Positions 43,589-55,340 are shown, counted from the stretch's first letter. The stretch: 64,000 bases of DNA from Diphasiastrum complanatum (GCA_029204225.1 CM055102.1:977863-1041862), one strand, 5' to 3'. Numbers and translations are program-made. The notes: generated by a model not told the origin, from the letters alone.

Positions 43589-44654
43589 AAAGTCAAAGAT
43601 TGTAGATATAGATACTTTTTTATTGACACGAGTGTTAATTTAGATGATTGTTTTGATTTTGATCCTGTTCGAAATAGGGCTACTTTTATAGGCCCTAGAA
43701 CACCCACTACTCTTTTTCCTTCTGATAAATCTTTGATCACTTTGCCTACTTATAATATAGATAATAATTCCTTTTTGACAATATCAGATATATCGGATCT
43801 TTTTTACTTCACTGAAGCTGAGACTCTTTGCATTTTGAGCAAAGAGCTTAATGAATTTTCGAATATAATTGATTTTGATGTTGATGATCTTCTCCCTGGT
43901 GTTGACAATGTATATTATGATACGTTTTATTCAGGGAAAGATTGCTTGAAAATGGTTGTGGAGGAAATGTGCAACAAAGAAGATGATCTACCTTCTGAGG
44001 AGGAGTTTCTTAGAATCCAAAGTCAACTTGGTTTTCCACAGCCAACTGTCCATTCACAAACAGTATTGACATCAAAAGGTGGACATACTATTGATGGAGA
44101 GACAGTAATCAGAGAAGACAAAGCCGAATGCGTAAGTTTTTGTCTCTTATCAAGTACTAGTAGATTTGTTATGTCATATTCTATATTGGAGCTTACTTTG
44201 TTTTTTTTCATTTCAGAAAACAATTTTCCTTGATGATTTCGCAATTTGTCGAGGAGGGCAGAGATGTTCTGCGGGAGAATTTTCAAGAGATCATGCACTC
44301 GGGCACTATCTCAAGTCCTTCAAGAATAATGAGATAAGTGTTGCCCATTCAAAGTTTCATCAACATGGTAAAACTATGATTATGGCAATCAAGGCACTGT
44401 CTCATTTTCTTGGAGGACATAATTGTAATAAGGTGCATAAAATAATTTTTGTAAAGAAAACTATTGCGTTTAAAATTTTAGGATATGGACTAGTGAATTT
44501 CATGCTCAGATCATCTCATTTTGCAGTGTGTGCTGCTTATGTTGATCTGAGTAAGCATGAAAACTATGAGCTATTGGATCCATACGAAAGAAGAAAATTG
44601 TTGCATGATTCTAAGTTGCAACTTTCAATGGAAAAAATATTGGAAGCAGATTAG
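43589..44654 (+). CDS. Unrecognised two-exon protein gene, convergent with a transposase-like gene
   Basis: Open from 43589 through exon 1 to 44131 (tgc^GTAAGT), with an 85-bp intron 44132-44216 ending in a pyrimidine-rich TTTTCATTTCAG, and exon 2 from 44217 to the TAG at 44652-44654. The phase is kept across the splice, giving about 326 residues if the true start is near 43622-43700. No ATG opens the frame, so either an upstream exon or the original start was lost. Exon 1 is acidic (FDVDDLLPGVDN, NKEDDLPSEEEFL). Exon 2 is basic and aromatic (IFLDDFAICRGGQRC, DPYERRKLLHDSKLQL). I recognise no domain. No stop or frameshift breaks it, unlike everything around it. The stop lies about 57 bp from the stop of the minus-strand gene. 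A second protein of an uncharacterised DNA transposon is my preferred reading, by context only. Confidence 0.55.
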
Positions 44655-44711
44655 ATACTACTGAATTGTACTTTGTAAATATTTTTATTTAATATACAAA
44701 ATTTTATTGTG

Positions 44712-46410
44712 TGTCTATAGCCTACTGGCTTGTATAAATTTGCATGCTTTTTGAAATTTTTTATAATCCGTCGATTTTGTATTATGACGAATTTGGATTC
44801 TTCTGTAAAACCATTGGAAAAGTTGCAGTATATAGCCGTTTTTTGTGCTAGTCCCGCCATGTTGTGTACTTTTATGAAATGCTGCTCTTGCTTGCCAATG
44901 AGATTTTTCCATTCCTTGCGATGATCATATGCTAATACTTCCACTATTTCTTGCAAAGAATGTCGAATGATGTCGTAATATGTGCTGCATGTCATAAAAA
45001 CATAATCTAAATCAGTACCAAAAGTATCTAATTTAATTGCACATATTTGTCTAACGTAGTATAAAATCAAAATCTTACCATATAATGTGTTATATGATCA
45101 ATATCCCATGCACTTTGAACTGCATCCACAAATTCATTGGTTGTTTTCTGTATCATTTGAACATCATTATTTGAAAATTTATCTTTTCTCAAGTATTTCA
45201 CCATGTTGTCTAACTTTTTCCAAACTTCTACTTTGTGTATACGAGTAGAACCTTCTTCTTCGAAATCTTGAGTTGATGCAATAATTTCTTTTCAAGCCGT
45301 GTATTGAACCTTAGATTGTTTGCCATAATAATTTGATAAAAATCTTCGAGCTTTAGATCCTCCAAGCTCGGCTTGCATGGAATATTTCCTGTTGTACCTG
45401 ATAACTTGTCATCTTTTTTATTTTAACGTGACCTTTATGTGAGCTTGCTTTGGACAACACATCCTCTAATCTGGAAATAGCTTCCTTCGCAGAGGCCTCT
45501 GGCTCGAAATTCCATGCAAACAAGATGTGAAGATATATTATTTTTTCTATAATATGCACCTCCGCATGCAATGTATAGATATGAACATTGCGTAGAGAAA
45601 TCGGTAGTACAGGTTTCCAATTAGGATCTTCTCGATCTCTTGATATTCCTGTACTCCTTGTCATGTCTTTTGCTGTTTTCATGCAGTACAAACAAGGATG
45701 TTTAGAGTTAGCGCCATGAGATACATTGAACATACATTTTAATGTCTTTAGATCTCCTGCTAAATGCCATTCAATGTTGAAAGTGCCAATTCCAGGAATA
45801 TTGAGTGGAACTCTCTCCATGTGAATTTTTATGGTGGCAGGATATGATGTTCTACTAAATATCCATGAGAGAATGTTATGGTCTTCTTTCAGCACCTATA
45901 AGAGAATACAAAAACGTGATTAGCCTCATAATATTACCACAGAGAAGATTTTAGATATGAAATCCATATTCAAATGATTATCCCTATTTATTATGCGAAG
46001 GAACTGCTATACCTGAAATGCTGCCAACCATCAGATATCATTTTCTAATTGAACACTGAAATTGAGGCCTTCTGAGTCTTCTAAATTTGAAAGTGCTCCA
46101 TTCACAATTGTGAGATTGACTCTTTCCATTTTTCGTCCTTTTATAATATTAGACTCATCTAACTTGAGAACAACTATCAACTTGTTGTTGACATTCTCAT
46201 TTGTAATACCGTAAAAGTTTATGATGAATGTTAATAACTGATTAATGTCAATAAATAAATTGTTGGATTTGTTATATGCTAGACTTTCTCCTTTCGAGCA
46301 ATACACTTCATTGATATGAGATGGATTACCAACTATTATCATTATTCTTAGTCTGATCTTTCTATTTGAATAAGTATTCAGAAATGCAACAATTTCTAAA
46401 TTGTTTGCCT
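44712..46410 (-). pseudogene. Transposase-like multi-exon gene of unrecognised family, decayed
   Basis: Minus strand. Exon a (about 46410-46010) holds NRKIRLRIMIIVGNPSHINE and IVVLKLDESNIIKGRKM, then an in-frame TGA (near 46031) before WLAAFQ. An intron of about 115 bp follows (CAG^GTATAG...TCTTATAG^GTG). Exon b (about 45896-45062) reads VPLNIPGIGTFNIEWHLAGD, LKTLKCMF and GANSKHPCLYC. After a frame change near 45370 and a TGA near 45300 comes a helical segment with FVDAVQSAWDIDHITHYM. A second intron of about 70 bp follows (ATG^GTAAGA...GACATGCAG^CAC). Exon c reads HILRHHSTF, one TGA, then SSQGMEKSHWQARAAFHKST, ending at the TAG about 44712. The order of an early Asp, a GDLK Asp, a CxxC/His knuckle and a C-terminal MEKSH block recalls RNase H-fold transposases with a zinc insertion. 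That assignment is inference and I cannot name the superfamily. Confidence 0.6.
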
Positions 46411-48970
46411 CTACTCAGAAATACTACCTCAAATTCCAAAGATATACTAAGCTATAAATCTTCCAAATGGATTGATCTTTCCCAAATAAAAGTTCATCAT
46501 CTTCATATAATCCAAATTACATGAACCACTGGGTGAATCAGCACTTTATTTTTGAGATCAAATCCAAAAGCTAAAGAAATCCATTTTAATTATAGTCTAA
46601 ACTTATCCACAATTGCTTGCAGAAAATATTGCTTCTTGGTACAAATATTCTTAGAATATCCAAATATTCTAAATACCACAATTCAATCAAAATCTCTAGG
46701 AGATCCATCAAGTCTCAGACGACCATAACCCTGCAGTTACTCTAATGAGTTAATAGCCCCATTTCTAGCACCATATTCCAGAAATTAGCAACTACTTGTA
46801 TCTTAATAGATTTATCTATCTCCTATAAATTTGGAGATATAGACTAAACTTTGTACACAAGCACTTATAAGCTACAATCTGTAGCATAATACCATCCACT
46901 AAGGTAAGTAAATCTCCTCATAAGCAAAAAAACAATTACCTAATGGGAAATGTTGGTGAGATCCATAGAACTTCAATAAAAACTGGAGCAAAGATTAGAA
47001 ATTGTACACTCATAATAACTAAGTATATGTTTATAATTCATCAATCACAAATAATTAGATTCTTATAATTCATCAATCATAATTCATTGGAATCTAATCC
47101 CGTATTTAATCTTTAAGGAACACTAGAGTGTAAGTCAAACTAACTCAGCTGAATTGCAAAAATTCAGTTTACCATTCTTGGAATCATTAGGATCCGGTAT
47201 CCAATTGAGCTCTCGGGGATACTATTACTAATGAATCAAGTCTATTCCTCAACTGAGAAATACTCACCCAATAATTCTGTTTATCCTATGCACACAATTT
47301 CTTGATGAATCCAAATGATTCATAAATCATGTGTCTTACAAGTGATACACACAAAACAAACAGTTTCTGGTGAATTCTTTTCACATTGTCTGTTTTACCA
47401 ATTAATTTCCTCAGGATTAAACAAACTACTCAAGTTAATTGCCCATGATTTAGAGATCTTAAATGTCCAGGTGCAGCTCTTGATTGTACTAGTACAACAC
47501 CACATTTAGATCCATATCCAAATCACTCTTAAGTTAATCTATAGATCTATCAGAACAGATCTGTTGACTCTGCAAGTAATTGTCAAAACACAATACTTGA
47601 TCATATGTCTATGTTTAACAACTAGGTTAAGTGCACAAGATAACTTTAATAACTAGGAATACATAGTAGATCCAAACAAGATTAATCGTGCACATATGAG
47701 AGAAATCTCACTATGACCTAGTACATAAACATATATGTCATTATCTGGTAGATTCCTCTAAAATCTGCATATGTTGGTCACATATCTCACCGAGAATCTT
47801 GTAACTCAGCTACAAAAGAACTCTATTTCTCATGAGTAAGTAATATATCTGGGAAATCTCTGAAGTAAATAATTCCACATCACAAGTTTTCCAACCATCA
47901 TACCAACAAAATTTCTTCAGCCAATCAACCTACTTCAGATCTTAGTATACAAACCAAGATTAGGCTGACTTATACAGACATCTTTGGACATAAGGTTAAG
48001 ATTAAAGCTTTATTCCATCTGATCTAATCAGCAACCACCACTATCCATAATCATGAATATCTAATACCTCAAAACCTCCAAAACTCCTCTAGTTCCAGAA
48101 TATTCAAAACAATCACTAGAGATTTCCTCTATTCTCACTGGATAGTTCCACCACTGTGCACATACTAGATTCCACAAAAGAAATCTATGCAATTGGGTGA
48201 TCCCATGAAAGTCTTATTCCTATCATTTTTTTCTCTCCCTTTTAAAAGAAATTATGTAATTTCGATTAAAAAGTTTCCAGGAGACAATGTAAAAGATATC
48301 AAAAATTCAAAAAAGGCAGTAATGAGTATCCAATACTATTACAAACTGGCCTTTTTTCTCAAAATCATAAAATATCTTATCTCGAGTGATAGAAACATCA
48401 CTCTCAATAATCGACTATCAAATAGAGATAATCATTTGGGCTCAGGAAGTCTGAATACCACTTAATTAGTTGAAAACATGATTCTAAGCTATATTCACAA
48501 AACTGAAATGGAAGCATAAATTCATATAACTTTAACAGTCCTACAGAACCTAGTTCTACACTAGAAGGAATTATATGAATCTCAATGCATTGTCCAGTAT
48601 TTAAGAAATTTCTCAAAAGTAGAGGTTTAAATTTAAAGAGAAATAGCTTTTAAGGGCTTCCGATTTAAAATTTATGAGAGACCATTTAGGGATCCAGATC
48701 TATATCTCATAACCTCTCCAAATACCCTGAACAAGTTTACCAATGATTTCAACTGTTAGCTTTACTAATAATGTAAAAACTAAACACTGGTCTACATACA
48801 TTCTCGCACAAGAATTTCTCTTTGAAATTACTGATGTCCCATACCAACAATTTTCTCTCCAAGAAAGTTCTTTGCTTTTAGATCTGCTCATCAGAAAATC
48901 AAAACGATTATTTGACCATCCTATATCCAACATAGGATCCGATCTTTTACCATTTCCAAAAAAATACCTC
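46411..48970. other. No recognisable gene
   Basis: About 2.5 kb of AT-rich DNA with scattered direct repeats of TCATAATTCATCAATCA type (47035-47095). I see no coding homology on either strand. It lies between the transposase-like gene and a Gypsy RT fragment, and may hold decayed pol of element M on the minus strand. Confidence 0.5.
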
Positions 48971-49260
48971 CTACCATTTAATTCTCTATTTCCTTAAGCT
49001 TTTCACTATAGATGACAATATCATCTAAGAATACCACTAGGCATTGACCTCGATATGGACGAGAAACCTCGTTCATAAACAAGTAAAATAACCCAAGTGT
49101 ATTCATCAGAAACCAAAAGGAACCATTAAGAATTCAAACCAACTGAGCTATAAGCAATATATATCCAATATTCTATTCCTTCAAGAAGATCATTAACCGC
49201 ACTATCCAATAATCCAGAAATTTTAAAAACTCCTGTAAATGCTAGGTTGCATCCCTTTTG
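48971..49260 (-). pseudogene. Ty3/Gypsy (chromovirus-type) reverse-transcriptase fragment
   Basis: The minus strand reads NTLGLFYLFMNEVSRPYRGQ directly followed by CLVVFLDDIVIYSEKLKE. This matches the RT palm of chromovirus Gypsies: the MPFGLTNAP..F..LMN block and the catalytic FxDD with VYS. A weak GSFWF block just upstream may be the MPFGL strand. Asp codons lie near 49035-49040. Only about 45 residues are readable. It probably belongs to element M, whose primer site is at 51475 on the same strand. Confidence 0.72.
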
Positions 49261-51474
49261 ACTACACTAGCTTAAGTATTACTTCGTTAAAGTTGCTTGA
49301 ACCTAATGGAAAATCCATAAAATTTGGATCCGGATTCTCTTTTACGATATTCAATACACTTATTTTTTTTATTGAATATAGAGCTACCTTTAAATTTATG
49401 ACCCTTATTCCATTTATTCACTTTAACAAGTATCTCAAAAGCTTTAGTTTGCCCACTCCTAAAGATTAAAATCATTTAGGATAAGCCTATCGGTGCTTCA
49501 CCGGGTCCAAAAGGAAGAACCATAACCACCATTTAACTCAATTTACTAGGAGTATCAATACTCTGGAGTTAAGTGGTTAAATAGCATAGTACCATGGAAT
49601 CAAATCCCTTTATTGGGTACATGTCTGAGAACCGTACCACTTCCATCGTTTTGTCAAGATCGGTTAGAATGATTCAGACCGATTATTATAGCTTGATATA
49701 AAAACAACGCTACCAAAGTCCCACAAAAAAAAACTGGCTTATAGGTAACTATCAAGGTAACCCACCAAAGCCTAAAGTCAAGTTGACAAGTCTTAAACAT
49801 GCATATTGTCTCGAGAGAATAAAAAACTAATTTCTTCTACCAAAACCAGGAAGCAATATCCAAAAACCAAGGTTATAGCTTTGACAACCGAGCACCAAGG
49901 AACTGAAATTCCTCTTTTGGGTGCTAGTAACTTAAATTTTCCGAGTTGATTTCGCATCCACTTTTGGAACCAACTTTAAAGTTACCCAATATCAAGCCCT
50001 TAGAAACCTTGGTGACATGCAACAAACATTGGTGCAGACACTCATTCAATGTTGTCGTACCACATAACCCAATATAACTTTAACATTCAAAAACCTCCAT
50101 TCACAAATGGAAAAACCATAGGTCCACAAAATGCTCATATGCCCTCAATCAAAACCCTAATAGGTTTTGCTTTAGGAAAGGAAAAGCCTCTTCCAACCAC
50201 AGCCGCCAGCAATGAGGCTTTACAAAACGAGAGGGAGAGAGAGCTTTTCACTAAGCAAGAGCAGAAGAGATTTTGGAAAGGTACAAAGCATGAGGCTCGT
50301 TCCTCACGATCTCTTTAACAACTAGTCTGCAAAGCATGCAAAACAAGCTCACTCGCTCTAGCTTCCAGATACAAATCAAATCTGCAACTCAGTGCAGACT
50401 GACGCCATTGTTGGGAAAGCGTCCTCTGATGTCCAAACATCTCCTCAAAGGTCTGCCATCGCTGCCACTCCGGGTAGCACCTGCTCACACAGCCCTCTTA
50501 TGAGTCTGCCCCGCTAAGAACCGTTTACCACATGCTGCACTCCTAGCCACAATCTTTTTCCATGCTTCAGTCACACCAAAGGGGGCGAAGATAGCATTGC
50601 TTATGCTGCTGGAAAACAGTTTCCAGATGCACCTACACATCCCAATCCCCTGCAACAGAGTGTGACTTTGCTGTACATGAAGATCCACATGGAAGGAAAA
50701 AAAAGATGAGCAGCAGTTTAAAGTAGCAGTCCACGGTTCTGGAAGACAAGAGTTCAATAGCTGATCCGTGAGCCTGAGCAGTAGTCCAAGAATGGTTTCA
50801 TAGGGGTTCTATTGCATATTCATTTAAACTGCTCCAAACAATTATGCTTCACTAACCATTTAGCATCAATAAAATTGTTTCTACAGGGAGCTGTTTAAAT
50901 CCAAACATATGCAGTTCTACAACCACTTACTACTTGCTTCCTGTTGCAATTTAGCAAAACTAAATAACATCATATCCGATTTCTGTCCATCAATATGCAT
51001 ACTAACAGGAGGATCAAAAAAGCTTTAACTCCTCACATGCAACTGCTAGAATCCAATATCATTACTTTCAGTTCATTCTACAAGCCAAATTGATTCAAAT
51101 TCAATCCATCAATGAATAAAAGGTTACCTAACCAGATTTCAGTCAATTGGAACTCATGCATATTATTCAGCCAAGCAGAATTGCTATAAAGCAAGCAGCC
51201 AAGATCCAACAAAGCAGATTCATAAGAGCAATGGGAAGATTCTCAAGAAATAGGGAATTATTAATGAATTTAAATTGATTCTCAGCATCTTTAACAAAAT
51301 CACACATGTAGAAGTGCACTCTACCATATTCCAAAAGTATACTTCAAACCGGAATTAGTGAATCCAATTCCCTTGAGAAAATAACACTCCAATCGGGATG
51401 TAAATCCAAGCACTCACAACTTCCAATCCGGTGTAAGCTTGTCTCCATCCCATCCAAAACTGCATCTTAGCCGG
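49261..51474. other. No recognisable gene; probable leader/gag region of M
   Basis: About 2.2 kb between the RT fragment and the M primer site. Short frames on the plus strand (50049-50318) and minus strand (50485-50757) have no recognisable motif. Strongly decayed. Confidence 0.45.
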
Positions 51475-51486
51475 GCTTTGATACCA
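51475..51486 (-). other. Primer-binding site of LTR element M
   Basis: Minus strand TGGTATCAAAGC, the tRNA-iMet complement with one change (AAAGC for AGAGC). The LTR side begins two bases away at 51488. Confidence 0.75.
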
Positions 51487-51487
51487 A

Positions 51488-51710
51488 TGTAAAGACCACT
51501 AGGGATAACCCCTAAGATGAGGATAGGAATAGTACAACAAGAGAGACTATGGAGCAAAACCACCCAACCAAACCTAGATCCCTCTTGGAGTTCCCTCCTG
51601 GATCTAGCCCCCAAGCCATGCCCTGTGATAGCAAGAGGAGAAGAGCTCAACTGGTAACCTAGACCAAAATCGTCGACGGGATAATCTCTACCTCAATATA
51701 TAGAGAGTAG
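51488..51710 (-). repeat. 5' LTR of element M (outer end not fixed)
   Basis: The plus-strand inner edge starts TGTAAAGACCACTAGGG, so the LTR ends CTTTACA on the minus strand. CTATATATTGAGG near 51697-51709 (minus strand) is a possible TATA box. It abuts LTR N head to head. Confidence 0.5.
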
Positions 51711-51793
51711 AATCATGTGCATGAACCCATGCACTCCCCATGCATGTCAACTATAAATAGGTCAGCAGCCGTGACAAAACGTAGTTTCGTAGC
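51711..51793 (+). repeat. Right part of the 5' LTR of Copia N
   Basis: Ends CGTAGCA directly before a primer site. Contains ACTATAAATAGGTC (near 51751), a strong TATA-box candidate about 45 bases from the LTR end. The left edge overlaps or abuts LTR M. Confidence 0.5.
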
Positions 51794-51805
51794 ATGGTAT
51801 CAAAG
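51794..51805 (+). other. Primer-binding site of Copia N
   Basis: TGGTATCAAAGC, the same one-base variant as in M, but on the plus strand. Confidence 0.8.
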
Positions 51806-52850
51806 CAGGTTCATTAGCTTACAATATGGCTACTACAATTCAAACAAGGATCATCATCAATCTTGCTGGAGAAAAAACCATCGCGTATGGAAGTTCAAGA
51901 TAAAGACACTTCTAAAAGGTGAGGGGATATGGTCAGAATGGGTAAGGAAAGATGAATGTGCAATGGCAATCATCGTATCCTTCATAAATGAAGACATTCT
52001 CATGCAGATTGAAGATTGTCAAAGTAGTCGTGAAGCGTGGTAAAAGCTAAAACAAAAGTATGAAGTGAGGACAGTTGCATCAGTCATGCATCTCAACAAT
52101 CAGTTGTAGAGCTTGCAATGGGATGGAAATGAGCTGGATCAACATGTAGAGAAGATCAAGACAATCTTCGCACAACTCTCTGCATTTTGACAAGAGCATC
52201 AGGTCCCAGCACCCCATAAGCTGATGTACTTCATGAAATCACTACCCCCATCTTATCAGCCACTGAGAATGCTCATCTTAAGTTTACCTGAGATGACATT
52301 CGAAAGAGCATTCAATCTCGTAGCAAACGAAAGATTGATGAGAGATGAAGGAGAAACAAATGGTGACCAGGAAGAGACAAGCCCAATATTGATAAGACCC
52401 ATTGAAGTCTTCAACGAAGGGTGATAACAACCTTAAAGTTCTACCTGTGATCACTGCCACAAGTTGGGACATACAACAGATAAATGTTGGTTTAATCCGA
52501 CTATACCTTGCGTTCATTGCAATAAAAAGAGGGCATTCAGCATACGATTGCTGGTTTAATCCCAAAGGAAAGCACAAAGGAGAAAAGACACATGTAACAT
52601 AATCATCCAAATATGGTGACAAGAATGACAATGCAGTCACAACTGTCAATGAAGAGTCCACCACTTACACACAACATGACTATGACATAATAATGGATTC
52701 AAGAGCCACATCTCATATCATCTGCAACAAGAATGTTCTAATGAACTACAAAGCACTGGACAACACAAGAACAATGATACTGGGGGAATCTATTATGACC
52801 ATATTCAGCTAAGGACATGGAATAGTCCTAATATGGTAGACCGGCCCTCC
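51806..52850 (+). pseudogene. Copia N gag and protease remnant
   Basis: Gag blocks in changing frames: WKFKIKTLLKGEGIWSEW (near 51890), LMQIEDCQSSREAW, then YMKSLPPSYQPL-type (MYFMKSLPPSYQPLRMLIL, 52224) and FERAFNLVANERLMRD. A frame change near 52420 leads to a CCHC knuckle CDHCHKLGHTTDKC (52448-52490) and a second CxxC (CVHC). Then come the protease-like IIMDSRATSHI at about 52690 (DSRA in place of DSGA) and an MILG.S block. It ends near 52850. Stops are frequent. This Gag type (WSEW, LPPSY) is a different Copia lineage from A/B and closer to H. Confidence 0.8.
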
Positions 52851-54440
52851 AGTGTTCAAGATTATTGGTCACGCCTAGATTTTATTTCACATCGAGGCCT
52901 GTTATTGACTAATGATTTTGAGAGGACCCAGACACTCTAATTGAGACATATGGAGTAGTGCATGTACGTTTGACGGATATAGGCAGGAGGAATGCATGAA
53001 GAGTTGTGTGATGTGCGAAATTGCATAAACTAGACAAATGTAGACAATGCAACAATCAATCATGTACATACAACGCAAAAACACTACTAGAAGGACATAA
53101 TATCTTTTGTATTTTCTTTATCTCAAAGTGAGTCGACAGTGCATCACCAAGTAGCAGCCTGACGCTCCTCTTACAACTCTATCTATTTCTATCCTCTTTT
53201 TGTCTCTTGTCACTTCTATCTTTTGATTTCTGTTCTACACTTATATTCCATTAAACGGGAATTACAAGACAACTTAACTGGTCATTACAAGAGAGATTTA
53301 TACTAAACTATCAGTTAACTACATGTCTCTTCTTGTAATGTTGCCTACGGTTGAGCATGACATTTTGGTGTGTTGTATTTCAAATTCAATAATTCTAATT
53401 ACTTGTCACTTCGCTGCTTGACAGTTCGTTTGTCTATAGTTCGATAGACACTCAAACTATCGATTGTTCGTCGGTTGTGCCGAAAAGGTTGGTTGAGTTC
53501 ACCATTTCCAACAATTGGTAATCTGCCACTTCGAAGTGCTTTCTAAAGGCTTTTGAAAAACTCCTCTTGGAGTTTCCAATAACATTTCAATCATTCACCT
53601 CTACTATTGCTTTCTCCACTTGGCATTCATCTTTGATAAATAATCATCTATATTCAACAAGTTAGCAGTCCCTGACAACGACGCCAAAAATAAGCATATG
53701 GCATGGTATACTTATTATAAAAAGTATAAAAATGTAGCATAAAAGGTTGCCGAATCCCAAAGGAACAGCTACTTGGTGGGATTATAGATGATTTTGTGGT
53801 ATTCATTGTTATGAGTATTTAATTTGGTTGTTGACAGACATTTAGCAAAATTGGCGCCCAGTATCACCAGTTAAAATGTGATTGTACATATTATAGCCAA
53901 AAGATAGTTGATCTAGACAATTCTCATATTGAACATAGTTCACTAAGACTTGGCAAGAACATCCGACTTATCAGCCAATCGATTTATCGAACTGTGCTCC
54001 TAATGAAGTTTGTTAGACAAGAACATACACTGTTTCATCATTAATTTCGACACAAAGATTTACACAAATGTCTTAGAACGACTTAGACGAGATCCGACAA
54101 TCAGTCCTCAAAAACCGACCATCGCTCATTCAAACAATCGATCGATCTCAAGTCTAAACTATCCGAGTATCCATAAGCAATCTATTTGCGATATCAATTT
54201 ACAACAACACAGTGGATCCTTTAAGATGTGTAAGTTCGAACATTTTGAAGTGTTAATGAAATAGTGATTCTGAATGTCATGATTGCAATTAAGTGCATGT
54301 CAATCGGTAAGTTCCAATACACGATTAATTTGAAGACAATTTTAGTATCAAATTTGTGGACATACAAAATTTGCACTTACCTCTCAATTTGAAAGCTTTT
54401 TATACCACCTAGCATATCAAAGGCTAGGTGGTATTAGAAA
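52851..54440. other. No recognisable gene
   Basis: AT-rich intergenic DNA. The only candidate signal is the primer-site-like motif at 53669-53686, listed separately. Confidence 0.45.
53669..53686 (-). other. Possible Gypsy primer-binding site (tRNA-Asp type)
   Basis: Minus strand TGGCGTCGTTGTCAGGGA, two bases different from TGGCGCCGTTGCCAGGGA in D. If real, an LTR should lie at higher coordinates (from about 53688), but I could not draw its ends. Confidence 0.4.
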
Positions 54441-54959
54441 GATTGTCTAACCAGAGTTTGTAGGAAAAATAGTAATTATTCTTCCATAGAGAACACGATG
54501 CAAGTTTGAATAAATCAAACTAATATCAGTGTCTTCAATCGAGATTGTATCTGATCTATGTACTAATTGAACAGTATTAGTTTTGATTGAATATGCGTGC
54601 AAAACTTATATGCGGAAGTAAGAGACAACTTAAGACAATTTAGACAATAAGAAACTATTGATCAAAAATGAATTTCTATAACTCTGAATCTAATTCATCA
54701 ATATGCATCTCTTGTTGTCTTATCTCGTTGTTGTGTCTCTGATTGAGTGAGTGTAATACAACAAGTAGTGCACATGTATTTATATTGCTACAGGACAGGT
54801 CTTTTGGCCTTTAATTTACAGGTCTTTTGGCCCTTTATTGCTGTAACAGTAGATATCTAAATGTTTATGACAATTGATATTCAAATAGATGCTCTGTTTC
54901 AAGGCTCGAGTAAAATTTGTTTGTGAATAATTTGCGACAGTTCATCTCTCTGTCTCAGC

Positions 54960-55340
54960 TTCATGTTTCGCGAATTGTTCGCGACACTTGTCTCTTCATG
55001 ACATGACAGATGACAATTCTTGAGCTTGAAGAAGAAATCTAGAATATTTCGCGAACTGTTTGTGATAGTTTCGCGACAGTTGAGCTTGAAGAACAGTCCA
55101 GAAGATTTCGCGAATTGTTTGCAACAATTTTGCGACATCTGAGGCTTGAACAAGAAACGAAATATTTTGTGACAAGATTCTATTTGCGAATCTTTCGAGC
55201 TTCAACAAGAAAGCCACGAGCTTCTACGAGAAACTGTTTCACGAATCTTTCACAAATCTTTCGAGATGACTACAAGATAATTTCGCGAAACCTTCACGAA
55301 TCTTTCGAGTTGGTCACGAATAGAAATGTTTCGAGTTCTC
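54960..55340. repeat. Cluster of TTCGCGAA-type palindromes and diverged short repeats
   Basis: TTTCGCGAA or close variants occur about eight times (for example near 54966, 55048, 55072, 55105 and 55284). They are mixed with repeated GAATCTTTCGAG, GAGCTTGAAGAA and TTGTTCGCGACA phrases. It looks like a degenerate minisatellite, probably the inside of an LTR or satellite-derived DNA. No protein is supported. Confidence 0.65.

Noticed and set aside
44433-44481. A further intron inside exon 2 of the novel plus-strand gene
   Set aside because: It would be only 49 bp, too short for a typical plant intron, and splicing it would put a stop four codons later.
49239-49475. Overlapping open frames on both strands as a small gene
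   Set aside because: AT-rich and low in complexity, with no domain, and they lie in the decayed pol region of element M.
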